Shown here: in pieces, positions 25,801-34,092 of the stretch | Position numbering within the stretch: the first letter of the stretch is position 1 | Layout: every line of letters starts with the position of its first letter | Assembly (NCBI GenBank): GCA_002726335.1 | Contig: PBSR01000268.1 | Span: forward strand, 1-55,637 | From: Gemmatimonadaceae bacterium | Lineage (GTDB): Bacteria > Latescibacterota > UBA2968 > UBA8231 | DNA: 55,637 nucleotides | Reading direction: 5' to 3' | Made by a program: the position numbers and the translations under genes | The notes under the pieces: generated by a model | The model's database searches: none | What the model saw: only the letters and a program-made list of their open reading frames with translations | Told to the model about the DNA's origin: nothing

Positions 25801-27384
25801 TCAGGCCCCCTTCAGTCCCCCTATGCGCCGCCGGATCGATCGCCAGAATCGAGCCAGCAGCATGCGGTCCTCCAGCTCGAGGCGCAGGGCGGCGAGTGTC
25901 GCCCCGTAGGTGACGAGGAAACCGGCACTTGGCAACACGGCCCGCCACAGCGGCTCGACAGCAGCGTCCCGCAGGAACCACGCGGGCACCGCGGCCAGGC
26001 AACCGCCCAGCAGCGGCTTGAACTGCGAGCGGCGGAAGGGCAGCACCTTCCGCAGGGCGTAGACTTCACCGACACGCAGCAGGGCCACCACAACCATGGC
26101 CACGGCGGCGCCAAAAGCGGCGCCTACGATTCCGTAGATCTCGATAAGCCACAGATTCAGGGCGAAGTTCAAAGCCAGCCAGATCACATTGTTGACCAGG
26201 TTGACGCCGGGCCGTCCAGACATGGCGAGCAGTGGTTCGGCCACGGCGAACACACTCTGGATCATCATCCCCACACAGAGCACGAACAACACTTCGATGG
26301 CCATCTGCAGATCGGCGGCGACGGCGAGTTTACTCGAGCCCAGCAACTGCAGGATCGGATCAGCAATCAGCAGCATGCAGACGGCGATGGGCAGGTTCAC
26401 GGTGAAGATCCAGCGGGTCACCGTGACGAAGCGCTTCCCCAGTTCGGCGTGGCGCTGTTGCAGGGAAAGCTCGCTGACGACGGAACTGAAGATGGCGTCG
26501 AAGGCCTGCGGCGCCTTGAGGACGGCGCTGGCAAGACGACGGGAGAGGACGTAGATGCCCACGGTGGCGGCGTCGGTATACTTGGCGAGCATGAGTACAT
26601 CGAGCTGCACCAGCAGGGAGTAGACCAGATCCGTGAGGGTTACGGGCAAGCCGAAGCGAAGCATGGCCCGTAGCGGCGTGGGCCGGCCGATGGCCGCGGC
26701 GCTGTCGCCGAAGGAGAAGTGTCGGCGGAAGTAGATGACAGCGTGGGCCAGATTGCCGACGGCCATGGTCAGCTGCACCCAGGCGATGGCCTCCAGGCCG
26801 AAGCCGGCCAGGCCGACGGCGGCGCCACCGATGAAGAGGATCAGCGGGCCACCGACGGAGCGTACGTAGACCTCGTAGCGCATGATGCGCAGGGCGCGCG
26901 TGGCCGAGGTGAGGACCCAGGCAAAAGCGACAAAGGGGGCGGTGAAGGCCATGATGCGAATGGCGCGGGCGATGGGCTTCTGGTAGAAGGCGGCAATGTG
27001 ATCCGCCGCAAGGTGAGCGGACAGCACGACGGCGCCACTGGCGACGGCGGCGATCAGGAGTCCCGCGCCCAGGGCAGCATGTTCGTGGCGGCGCTCCGAG
27101 TCCGGCACCGACCGCGCCGCGGTGACATAGTGCACGACACTGCGCAGCAGGCCGAAGCGGGCCAGTTTGTTGAGGGTGCTGCACACTGCCCAGGCCGTCG
27201 TGTAAAGGCCCTGTACGTCGGCCCCACAGAGCAGGGTGATCACCCACAGGAAACCGCCACGTGACAGGCGGGCCAACTTGCCGACAAAGACGACGAGGGC
27301 ACCTCCCGCCAGATCGCGGATGTCGTCGTCTTCGCTGCGCTCAGGGGTCAGCGCCGACGCGAGGGCGGGATCTACCTCGGCCAC
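25801..27384 (-). CDS. Wzx-like oligosaccharide/lipid flippase
   Basis: The 527-aa protein is almost entirely hydrophobic, with about 12-14 membrane segments. It has the MATE/polysaccharide-transporter pattern of paired helices with charged cytosolic loops (for example GLPVTLTDLVYSLLVQLDV and MSGRPGVNLVNNVIWLALNF). Such proteins move lipid-linked glycans across the inner membrane. The start is a GTG at 27384, 13 bp inside the end of the upstream gene. It is the last gene of a five-gene glycoconjugate group, consistent with export of the product. Confidence 0.82.
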   Translation of the reverse strand: MAEVDPALASALTPERSEDDDIRDLAGGALVVFVGKLARLSRGGFLWVITLLCGADVQGLYTTAWAVCSTLNKLARFGLLRSVVHYVTAARSVPDSERRHEHAALGAGLLIAAVASGAVVLSAHLAADHIAAFYQKPIARAIRIMAFTAPFVAFAWVLTSATRALRIMRYEVYVRSVGGPLILFIGGAAVGLAGFGLEAIAWVQLTMAVGNLAHAVIYFRRHFSFGDSAAAIGRPTPLRAMLRFGLPVTLTDLVYSLLVQLDVLMLAKYTDAATVGIYVLSRRLASAVLKAPQAFDAIFSSVVSELSLQQRHAELGKRFVTVTRWIFTVNLPIAVCMLLIADPILQLLGSSKLAVAADLQMAIEVLFVLCVGMMIQSVFAVAEPLLAMSGRPGVNLVNNVIWLALNFALNLWLIEIYGIVGAAFGAAVAMVVVALLRVGEVYALRKVLPFRRSQFKPLLGGCLAAVPAWFLRDAAVEPLWRAVLPSAGFLVTYGATLAALRLELEDRMLLARFWRSIRRRIGGLKGA

Positions 27385-28865
27385 CAGTTATCCCGGTGTC
27401 CGTCGACGACGGTGAGCCAGTCATCGCGGTTGAGAGTGTGCAGGCGGTTGGCGCCGGCCAGGGCTCCGGGTTCCAGAAACATCTGTGGACATTCGCGAAA
27501 ATCTGTCGGCGTCAGTTCGAGCACCTCGTTGATCACCAGGGACCGGCCATAGCGCACACCACAGTCCTGGGCCGGACGGTATAGAAGTCCCCCGCTCTCG
27601 AACAGGCTGCCGGCCGGACGGGCCGAGCGTGGATCGGAGACGACGGGATTGGCCGGATGGGGCGTCCATGGCCCCAACGGTGTGTCAGCGTAGAACAGGT
27701 GCAGCTCCTCGTGCGTGGAGACGCGGTCGTCGCCGATGTTGGCGAACAACCACCAGCGATCGGCGCCTTCGTGCAGCGTGGCATCCACGAGCCGCACATC
27801 CTGCATGACGACGCATTCCCGCTCCCAGTGCAGCGGGTAGTCGACACAGCGGTAGAGTTCAAGTGTACCCGCGGCGGAAGATTCAGGCAGGAGCCATCTC
27901 TCTCCCTGCCAGCGGAAGAGGAAGGGGTGCGACAGGTGCCAGGGATGCTCGAGAACCGCGCCGAGTCGGCGCCAGGTGCCGTCGCGCTGCAACTCGATAG
28001 CGGCGAGGACTCCGCGTCCCAGTGCGTACGGCCACTCCTCAACAAAGATCACCGCCTGGTCACCGTCGACGACGGGGAAGGGGTCGGCCCAGAACCGGTC
28101 TTTCGGGGCGCACAGTCGTGTCATGTGTCCGAGATCGGGCAGCGGCTGCTGGCCGGCATCGATGCTGCAGGCGACGAACCACTCATTGCGCGCCAGCAAC
28201 CGTCGGAGCCCTGTCGTCACATTCCTTCCCGCTAACCGCAGGCTACCGGACACAGCGGTCCGGCCGGAGAGGGGCTGCGGCGAGGACGGGAGAGCCAGGT
28301 CGAGAGCAGTCCGTCCCGCCATCAGATCACCCAGGGCCCGCGACGGCAGGGCTGCGGCTCGCCACAGCGCCCTGGCCCGGGTGGTGGCCGGCGATCCCCG
28401 CTGTACGCGAGACCAAGAGGCCCGCAGGACTTCGTCACTGCCCACACGGTGCACGGCAACCGGAACTGCCCCTGTGTTGTCGAGGGTTTCCTGCAGGCCG
28501 ACGTCATCGTCGATCAACAGTTCCCAGGATCCCAAGCGTGGCTCCGGTGACATCGAGTTCCCCGCCGCGGCCACACCGACATGGAACACGACATCGCTAT
28601 GGGTCAGTTCCTCGACAATGTCGACACCCGTCAGGCCGGACAGCGGTCGAGGTATGTCCGGATCCGGCGTGTCACGGGCGCCGCCCAGGGCGGTGGCCAG
28701 GCGCCCCCAACCGGATGGACGCCGGGTGGTTGTCGCCAATGTCTGTACGGCAACCCGGGCCCCCGTGGCAGCCAGCGCCACCACGGCTTCGGCGATCCAC
28801 GCAGCCGGCGCTGTCGACGGCACGACGACACCTACCCGCAGGTCGGCCTGATCAGGGACGGGCAT
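27372..28865 (-). CDS. Protein with GIPC-transferase-like beta-propeller domain
   Basis: The 497-aa product starts MPVPDQADLRVGVVVPSTAP. The first ~200 residues suggest a Rossmann-like fold (VGVVVPS strand, later DVVFHVGVAAAG) like the formyl-transferase-type module often linked to this family. From about residue 225 it matches what is annotated as the N-terminal domain of glucosamine inositolphosphorylceramide transferase, a five-bladed propeller: KDRFWADPFPVV, IFVEEWPYALGRGVLAAIEL, HLSHPFLFRWQGERWLLPES and WWLFANIGDD. The exact activity is not established for bacteria; handling of an inositol-phosphate or sugar-phosphate lipid is a reasonable guess. It overlaps both neighbours. Confidence 0.7.
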   Translation of the reverse strand: MPVPDQADLRVGVVVPSTAPAAWIAEAVVALAATGARVAVQTLATTTRRPSGWGRLATALGGARDTPDPDIPRPLSGLTGVDIVEELTHSDVVFHVGVAAAGNSMSPEPRLGSWELLIDDDVGLQETLDNTGAVPVAVHRVGSDEVLRASWSRVQRGSPATTRARALWRAAALPSRALGDLMAGRTALDLALPSSPQPLSGRTAVSGSLRLAGRNVTTGLRRLLARNEWFVACSIDAGQQPLPDLGHMTRLCAPKDRFWADPFPVVDGDQAVIFVEEWPYALGRGVLAAIELQRDGTWRRLGAVLEHPWHLSHPFLFRWQGERWLLPESSAAGTLELYRCVDYPLHWERECVVMQDVRLVDATLHEGADRWWLFANIGDDRVSTHEELHLFYADTPLGPWTPHPANPVVSDPRSARPAGSLFESGGLLYRPAQDCGVRYGRSLVINEVLELTPTDFRECPQMFLEPGALAGANRLHTLNRDDWLTVVDGHRDNWWPR

Positions 28866-29703
28866 ATCCGTAGCGTTCCAGCAAGGGGCCGGCAACCCGC
28901 TCGATCTCGTCCACGTCCGGCACGGTCAGGCGCTCGAGGCTGTCCTCGTTCATGTCACGAATGGTGGAGCGTACCCCGTGGATGTCGAAATCCCCCGAGG
29001 AACTGTCCGCCACCAGGGGCTCCAGTTCAAGGAACGAGGTGACGCGCGCCAGCTGTCCGGCGGCGTCGGCCGTCAGCTCCTCGTAGCGCACCTCCAGCAG
29101 ATGGTCGAGTCCGGAGGCGTCCGCCTCGACCTGCTCCATCGAGCAGCGCCACTGCTCGGCGCACAGTTCGAGAGGGTAGGCATCACCGAACTCTTCGTGG
29201 CCGAAGCGCCGCGGCTGTCCCTTGCGCCGGAGACCCTCGGCCACGGCGTAGCCGTTGCGCACCAGATGGATGATGTAGGCGGGGGCGAAATGGGTCTGCA
29301 GGAAGGGGAGTCGCGCTGTATTGGCGATCGACTTCTCCAGCACGATGGCAGCGGTCGAGGGCAACACCAGGGACCAGTGTCGGCGGATCCGCGCCGCGCG
29401 CGACGTCTGTGATGAGTCGGTCGACAATCGTACGTCGTCCACACAACGGCACCACATACGGTGCCAGCCCGAATCTTCGGGGCGGGGCAGAGCGTCGGTG
29501 AGGCGCACGCCCTCCGACGGCAGGGCGTCTATCCGGGGATGCCGTCCGAGCAGATCACGCAACAGGGTAGTGCCCGAGTTGTAGCAACCGACGATGAAGA
29601 CCCATCGTTGCGGCTGCAGATCGTGGCCCATGGGAGACAGCAGACGTCGTGCCCAGGTTCGTTTCAAGAGGCCTTTGAGAGATCGTCCTCGAACCGGACT
29701 CAT
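28852..29703 (-). CDS. Sulfotransferase family protein
   Basis: This 283-aa protein has the PAPS 5'-phosphosulfate-binding loop FIVGCYNSGTTLLRDLLG near residue 36 and a 3'-phosphate-type region YIIHLVRNGYAVAEGLRRKG near 130. The C-terminal half has the helical pattern of carbohydrate sulfotransferases (LLEVRYEELTADAAGQLARV). It would transfer sulfate from PAPS to a hydroxyl of a sugar or lipid, in the cytosol. Its ATG overlaps the GT4 stop (ATGA, 29700-29703), and its end overlaps the next start by 14 bp. Confidence 0.88.
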   Translation of the reverse strand: MSPVRGRSLKGLLKRTWARRLLSPMGHDLQPQRWVFIVGCYNSGTTLLRDLLGRHPRIDALPSEGVRLTDALPRPEDSGWHRMWCRCVDDVRLSTDSSQTSRAARIRRHWSLVLPSTAAIVLEKSIANTARLPFLQTHFAPAYIIHLVRNGYAVAEGLRRKGQPRRFGHEEFGDAYPLELCAEQWRCSMEQVEADASGLDHLLEVRYEELTADAAGQLARVTSFLELEPLVADSSSGDFDIHGVRSTIRDMNEDSLERLTVPDVDEIERVAGPLLERYGYARP

Positions 29704-30872
29704 GAGGCCACCCTGTCCGGCGGCAGATGATCACCGGCGACGACGGCACGGATCACTGCCAACGAACGTTCCCCCAACATCTGCAGGCCAAACTCTCCCT
29801 CCACCCAGGTGCGAGCCGCCCTGCCCATCTGTTGCCTTGCTTCGGCATCACCCATCAACGCCACGATGCGGGCCGCCGTGTCCTGCGGGTCGTCGGGCTG
29901 CACGAGCCAGCCGGTGACGCCATCGGTTACGACCTCAGGTGTGCCGCCACTGTCACTTCCCAGGCTCGGCAGACCGAAAGCAGCGGACTCGATGAAGACG
30001 TTGGCCAGACCTTCGCCGACGCTGGTCAGGGCAAATGCGGTGGCGCGTCTGTATTCCGAGAACAACTCAACCGAGAAGGGCTGCAGGGGACCGGCAAAGC
30101 GCACGCGGCGGCTGATCTGCAGTTGCTGTGCAAGCTTCTCCAAACCGGCTCGCTCGGGTCCATCACCGACGACGACGAGGTTGAGATCGGGCACGTCACG
30201 AAGGGCGATGGCCACGGCCCGCAGCAGGACATCGACGCGCTTCTGTCGGGTCAGACGGGTGACGGTCAGAAGGGTCGAGGGTTCGCGATCGAACTTCTCC
30301 AGGCTTGCACTCAGGCTGTCGAGACGCGCCAGGTCGAAGGCGGAATGGCTGACGAAGAGGCGCCGCTCGTCGACGCCCTGCCGGATGGCGTAGGTGCGCA
30401 GGTCGCGGCAGGCGGCGGCGATGCCGGCAGAGCGTCGATAGGCGCGCCGCTGGATCGCCCCCTCCAATCGGCGCCAGGGACCCCGTGCCGGCAGACGGGT
30501 GCGGATGTCGCTACCACGGACCGAGGTGATCAGGGGGCAGGGAAGCTCCCCGACCAACCCCGCCACACGGGTGCCCATGCCGTTCGTCGTCCACAGGCAG
30601 TCGGGGTGAAAGTGATCGAGATGGGCGCGTAGAGAGCCAAGACTGCGGGCATAACGTCGCGCCACGTTGCGCGTGTAGGGGATTCGCGTCACCGGCAGGG
30701 GCAGTTCCTCTTCATCGGTCGAGTTCGAGGCCGGTGCCTGAGTGAGGACGGCAACGTCGACTCCCTGATCCTTCAGTGCCAGCGCCAGGCAGCGGGTGTA
30801 GATGGCGGTGCCGGCCGCCGATGGCGGGAACTGGGTGCCGAAGAGCAGGACGCGTGCCACCGGATCAGACAT
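29700..30872 (-). CDS. Glycosyltransferase family 4 protein
   Basis: The 390-aa protein has a GT-B fold. The acceptor domain starts LLFGTQFPPSAAGTAIYTRC with the glycine-rich loop. The donor domain has LLTVTRLTRQKRVDVLLRAV near residue 200, VVGDGPERAGLEKLAQQL near 240 and the EX7E region GEGLANVFIESAAFGLPSL near 300. It should add a sugar from a nucleotide donor with retention. Sequence alone does not give the sugar. The start overlaps the end of the CDP-alcohol phosphotransferase gene by 8 bp. Confidence 0.92.
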   Translation of the reverse strand: MSDPVARVLLFGTQFPPSAAGTAIYTRCLALALKDQGVDVAVLTQAPASNSTDEEELPLPVTRIPYTRNVARRYARSLGSLRAHLDHFHPDCLWTTNGMGTRVAGLVGELPCPLITSVRGSDIRTRLPARGPWRRLEGAIQRRAYRRSAGIAAACRDLRTYAIRQGVDERRLFVSHSAFDLARLDSLSASLEKFDREPSTLLTVTRLTRQKRVDVLLRAVAIALRDVPDLNLVVVGDGPERAGLEKLAQQLQISRRVRFAGPLQPFSVELFSEYRRATAFALTSVGEGLANVFIESAAFGLPSLGSDSGGTPEVVTDGVTGWLVQPDDPQDTAARIVALMGDAEARQQMGRAARTWVEGEFGLQMLGERSLAVIRAVVAGDHLPPDRVAS

Positions 30873-32100
30873 CCGTGGTCACGCGGCGTTGCCCGGTGAG
30901 CATGATCCAGGCCGAACGCACGCCGTGGAACGCGAAGCTGGCAACCATGCCGGCCGCCATCCAGTCAAAGGCGCCGGCCACCGAGTCGATGGCGGCACCG
31001 ACGGTGAGTATCAGCAGATGTATGTTGCGGCGAGCGGCGATCAGGTGGAAGGCCGCGTCCAGCGGTCGGGCGTCGAACAACTCCACGCCGGTGAGCTTGC
31101 GGAAACCCCCGGTGAGCAGCTTGTCGGCCAGGAAGGTGCCTACCAGCAACCAGCAGGCGATGCTGGCCGGCGTCGGGGACAGCAGCTGACCTGCGGACAG
31201 ATGCCAGCCCAGGGCCACGAACCACAGGCCGAGACCAGGCATGGCGGCGGCGTGCTCGAGACTGCCCATGGCGTCGCTCAGGTTGACGGTCAGGCGGGCG
31301 AGCTTGCCGTCCACCGAGTCGAGGATGACACCGATCCAGGCGCTGAGAATACCCCAGCCAATCTGGCCGACGGCAAAACAGGGGATGGCGACCCAGATGC
31401 CGAGGATGGACAACACCGTCAGCAGGTTCGGCGATACCGTCGTACGGCTCAGCCAACGCGTCGTGAAGCGGACGAAGTGGTAGTAGCCGTAACGGGCGAC
31501 GGCGTCGATGACACCCTTGAAGGTGCGGTGGAAGAGCAGGCGATCCACACGACGCAGGTCGTCCCCATCGGCGACGCGCACCATGAAGGGCACCATGGTC
31601 AGACGCAGGTCGGCGACGTAGGTGGGGAGCTCGTCCAGGCGGGTGGTGTCAACATCCGCCATTTTCGCGAGGCGGTCGCCGGGGGTGGCCGCCGCGAAGG
31701 TCTGCAGGTCTGCAGCAGAGAGGCAGGCGGCGAAGGCTCCCTCACCAGTCACGACGTGGCCCGGCCCGGCGAGGATCAGGTGGTCGATGACCCGGTCATC
31801 GTAGACGACGTCGCCATCCAGCACGAGAACGCTGGCCGCCTCGGTGCCTGCCAGAGGCTGACTCCTGTCTGTGGCATGTTCGACGCGTACGTCGATGTCG
31901 TGGAGACGATGCAGGTCCGACCGTGGCGAAGCGGCGCCGGGGTGAGACTCAGGGCCGACGAGAACGACGGCGTGACGCAGGCCGCGCCGGGCGCCCTCGC
32001 GCAGCAGGCGTTCCACCAGACTCATGCCCCACAGAGGCCAGCCGGCGGCGGGCCGAGTGGCGTCGATCCACATCAGCGGCGCCGGGGAAGGTTCGGTCAT
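30865..32100 (-). CDS. Nucleotidyltransferase-like/CDP-alcohol phosphotransferase fusion
   Basis: The 411-aa protein joins two domains. Residues ~1-180 look like a nucleotidyltransferase of GT-A fold (WPLWGMSLVERLLREGAR, then VLVLDGDVVYDD). After HRTFKGVIDAVARYGYYHFV comes a membrane domain with TVSPNLLTVLSI and the CDP-alcohol motif LDSVDGKLARL. The architecture is that of bifunctional inositol-1-phosphate cytidylyltransferase/di-myo-inositol-phosphate phosphate synthase and relatives. The motif D-x2-DG-x2-AR is intact at 261-269, but the later GxxxDxxxD reads GSLEHAAAM, with H283 and M287 in place of both Asp residues. Start at the ATG at 32100; the TTG at 32106 is less likely. The N-terminal domain lacks the usual GxGTRxxxxT loop, so it may be degenerate. 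Confidence 0.78.
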   Translation of the reverse strand: MTEPSPAPLMWIDATRPAAGWPLWGMSLVERLLREGARRGLRHAVVLVGPESHPGAASPRSDLHRLHDIDVRVEHATDRSQPLAGTEAASVLVLDGDVVYDDRVIDHLILAGPGHVVTGEGAFAACLSAADLQTFAAATPGDRLAKMADVDTTRLDELPTYVADLRLTMVPFMVRVADGDDLRRVDRLLFHRTFKGVIDAVARYGYYHFVRFTTRWLSRTTVSPNLLTVLSILGIWVAIPCFAVGQIGWGILSAWIGVILDSVDGKLARLTVNLSDAMGSLEHAAAMPGLGLWFVALGWHLSAGQLLSPTPASIACWLLVGTFLADKLLTGGFRKLTGVELFDARPLDAAFHLIAARRNIHLLILTVGAAIDSVAGAFDWMAAGMVASFAFHGVRSAWIMLTGQRRVTTDV

Positions 32101-32165
32101 CCGCAAAAGGTGGGGGGCATCCCGGGATCTGGCAACGTCGCAGTCGTACCCGGTACCTCAACCTC

Positions 32166-33185
32166 TCAGGGTGTCGGTGCGTCCGCACGCAGCAGCCCTT
32201 CAGCCTTCAGCTCGGCCCACAGGTCGGACGGGATCGAGCGCCCGTACGCAGCCAGGTTCTGCTGAACGTGGTCAGGCTGGAAGCCGCCGGGGATGATGGC
32301 GGCAACCGAGGGATGGGCGAGAGCGAAATGAATCGCGGCGCAGGGCAGGGCTACCTCGTGGCGCTCGCACACGGCCTGGATGCGGCGCGTCTTCTCCAGG
32401 ATGTCCTCCGAGGCGATGCCATAGGCATAGCGGGCGCCCTCCACAGGACCGGTGACGAGGATGCCCGAGGCGAAGGGGGAGCCCAGGACGATACCGACAC
32501 CCCGCTCCTGGCAGAGGGGGAACTCTTCATCCAGCACGGCCTGGTCGAGGAGGGTATAGGGCATGGCGACGATGAAGAAGTCGAGATCGACCAGGTTCAG
32601 CAGCCGGGGGATCGCCGACGACACGTTGATGCCGGCGCCGATGGCGCGGATGCGTCCGTCCTGTTTCAGCTCCTCAAGGGCTCGCCAGCCACTGGCGCGC
32701 AGCTGCTGCTCGTAGGCGCTCAACTGAACGTCCTGCCAGAAGAACTGGTCCAGGTCGTGGATCAGAAGCAGATCGATAGAGGCCAGACCGAGGCGCTGGA
32801 TGCTGTTCTCCCACGAGCGCATGACCCCGTCGTAGCTGTAGTCGTAGTAGAAGTCGAAAGGCAAGCCACCGGCCCAGACACCCCTGTCGAAGGAGGTCAG
32901 GTCCCGGGTCGGAGTGAGCACACGACCGATCTTCGTGGACAGGATGAAGTCATCCCGGCTCTGTTGACGCAGGAAGTGGCCGATGCGGTGTTCGGACTGG
33001 CCGTAGCCGTAAAACGGAGCTGTGTCGTAGTAGCGGATGCCGCCATCCCAGGCCGCACTCAGCGTCGCCTGTGCCTGCGGCTCGGGTACCGTGACGAAGA
33101 GCTCACCAAGGGGTGCGCCACCGAAGCCGAACTCCGAGACCTCCACATCGGTTTCACCAAGCCTGCGCTTCGACGGGGCCTTCAT
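32166..33185 (-). CDS. Aldo/keto reductase
   Basis: This 339-aa TIM-barrel enzyme has the catalytic tetrad in place: D and Y in YYDTAPFYGYGQSEHRIG, K in FILSTKIGR and H in LLLIHDLDQ. The C-terminal NADPH-binding part (AAIIPGGFQPDHVQQNLAAY) is also present. The early FGFGGAPLGELF resembles L-fucose dehydrogenase, D-threo-aldose 1-dehydrogenase and pyridoxal dehydrogenase-type members. A strong GGGAGG site precedes the ATG. It lies 22 bp downstream of the holin-like gene and 65 bp upstream of the lipid-biosynthesis group. Confidence 0.92.
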   Translation of the reverse strand: MKAPSKRRLGETDVEVSEFGFGGAPLGELFVTVPEPQAQATLSAAWDGGIRYYDTAPFYGYGQSEHRIGHFLRQQSRDDFILSTKIGRVLTPTRDLTSFDRGVWAGGLPFDFYYDYSYDGVMRSWENSIQRLGLASIDLLLIHDLDQFFWQDVQLSAYEQQLRASGWRALEELKQDGRIRAIGAGINVSSAIPRLLNLVDLDFFIVAMPYTLLDQAVLDEEFPLCQERGVGIVLGSPFASGILVTGPVEGARYAYGIASEDILEKTRRIQAVCERHEVALPCAAIHFALAHPSVAAIIPGGFQPDHVQQNLAAYGRSIPSDLWAELKAEGLLRADAPTP

Positions 33186-33207
33186 TGCCTTGCCTCCCTG
33201 AAGGTTT

Positions 33208-33549
33208 TCAGTCCTTGACGATCAGATTGAGCGCAAAGGACACGATGGACACAACGAAGCCTCCGACCAGCGCCGAGAGCGGGCCGTCGACAGTGAGGCC
33301 CGAGACCAGCCAGGCGGCCAGGCCAAGCATGCCGGCGTTGACGACGAAGGTGAACAGACCCAGGGTCAGTAACAGTGCCGGCAGGGACAGCAACATGGCG
33401 ACGGGCTTGATGAAGGTGTTGACGAGGCCGAACACGGCGGCGACGATGACCACGTCCAGCGGCGATTCGGCGAGGTGGATACCCTCGACGAAATGTGCCG
33501 CAGCCCAGAGGGCGGCAGCGTTCACGGCGAGGCGCAGCAACAGCGACAT
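33208..33549 (-). CDS. Phage-holin-family (YvlD-like) membrane protein
   Basis: The 113-aa protein has four hydrophobic segments and the typical start MSLLLRLAVNAAALWAAAHF followed by VEGIHL, then FGLVNTFIKPVAMLLSLPAL and LTLGLFTFVVNAGML. This is the Phage_holin_4_2/YvlD family, found in many chromosomes without prophages, with no proven lytic role. It sits 9 bp after the rhodanese gene in the same operon. Confidence 0.88.
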   Translation of the reverse strand: MSLLLRLAVNAAALWAAAHFVEGIHLAESPLDVVIVAAVFGLVNTFIKPVAMLLSLPALLLTLGLFTFVVNAGMLGLAAWLVSGLTVDGPLSALVGGFVVSIVSFALNLIVKD

Positions 33550-33558
33550 GGACTCTCC

Positions 33559-34092
33559 TCACTCGCTCGGCTCTGCCGGCTCCTGCCAGCGGCGGTTCTC
33601 ATCGAGCAGCCACGACCAGGGCGGACCGTAGGGGTGGACGAAACGAGTGGCCCCGTCTGCATCCACCAGATTCCGCCCCTCATTGGCCCATTGGAACAGC
33701 GAGCCCTCCAGATTGCGCACGCGGGAATAGCCACGAAGGCGCAGTTTGTCGGCAAGTCCACCGGAGCGGTACCCCACCGAACAGTAGGTGACGATCGGTG
33801 TATCGAGGGATGCCTCCGCCAGGACGGTGAGGGCGGCCTCAACCGTCAGGGCGCGGACAGCGCCGGCCAGGTGGCTGACGGAATACTCATCGTCGCGACG
33901 CACATCGAACAACACAGGCTGCACTGAATCGGCCTGTGACCACCAGGCCGCCAGTTGTTGAGTGGTGATGATTTCGACCTCGGGATAGCGCAGTTGGATG
34001 CCCTGCTTCACGGCTGACCATTCGACGGCGTCGATCGCGGTCGTCGTCACGAGCAGCACAGCTGGCAGGCAGGCGGCGGTGATACGAGTCAC
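33559..34092 (-). CDS. Exported rhodanese-domain protein
   Basis: The 177-aa product from the GTG at 34092 begins with a signal peptide (TRITAACLPAVLLVTTTAIDA), so it should be periplasmic. The single rhodanese domain has LFDVRRDDEYSVSHLAGAVR near residue 65 and the active-site loop TYCSVGYRSG with the catalytic Cys. The start overlaps the preceding stop as GTGA (34089-34092). Its sulfurtransfer substrate is not known. Confidence 0.85.
   Translation of the reverse strand: MTRITAACLPAVLLVTTTAIDAVEWSAVKQGIQLRYPEVEIITTQQLAAWWSQADSVQPVLFDVRRDDEYSVSHLAGAVRALTVEAALTVLAEASLDTPIVTYCSVGYRSGGLADKLRLRGYSRVRNLEGSLFQWANEGRNLVDADGATRFVHPYGPPWSWLLDENRRWQEPAEPSE

Noticed and set aside
30802..32265. 487-aa plus-strand frame opposite the CDP-alcohol phosphotransferase gene
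   Set aside because: Low-complexity Gly/Gln/Asp composition, antisense to two genuine overlapping genes, no family pattern.
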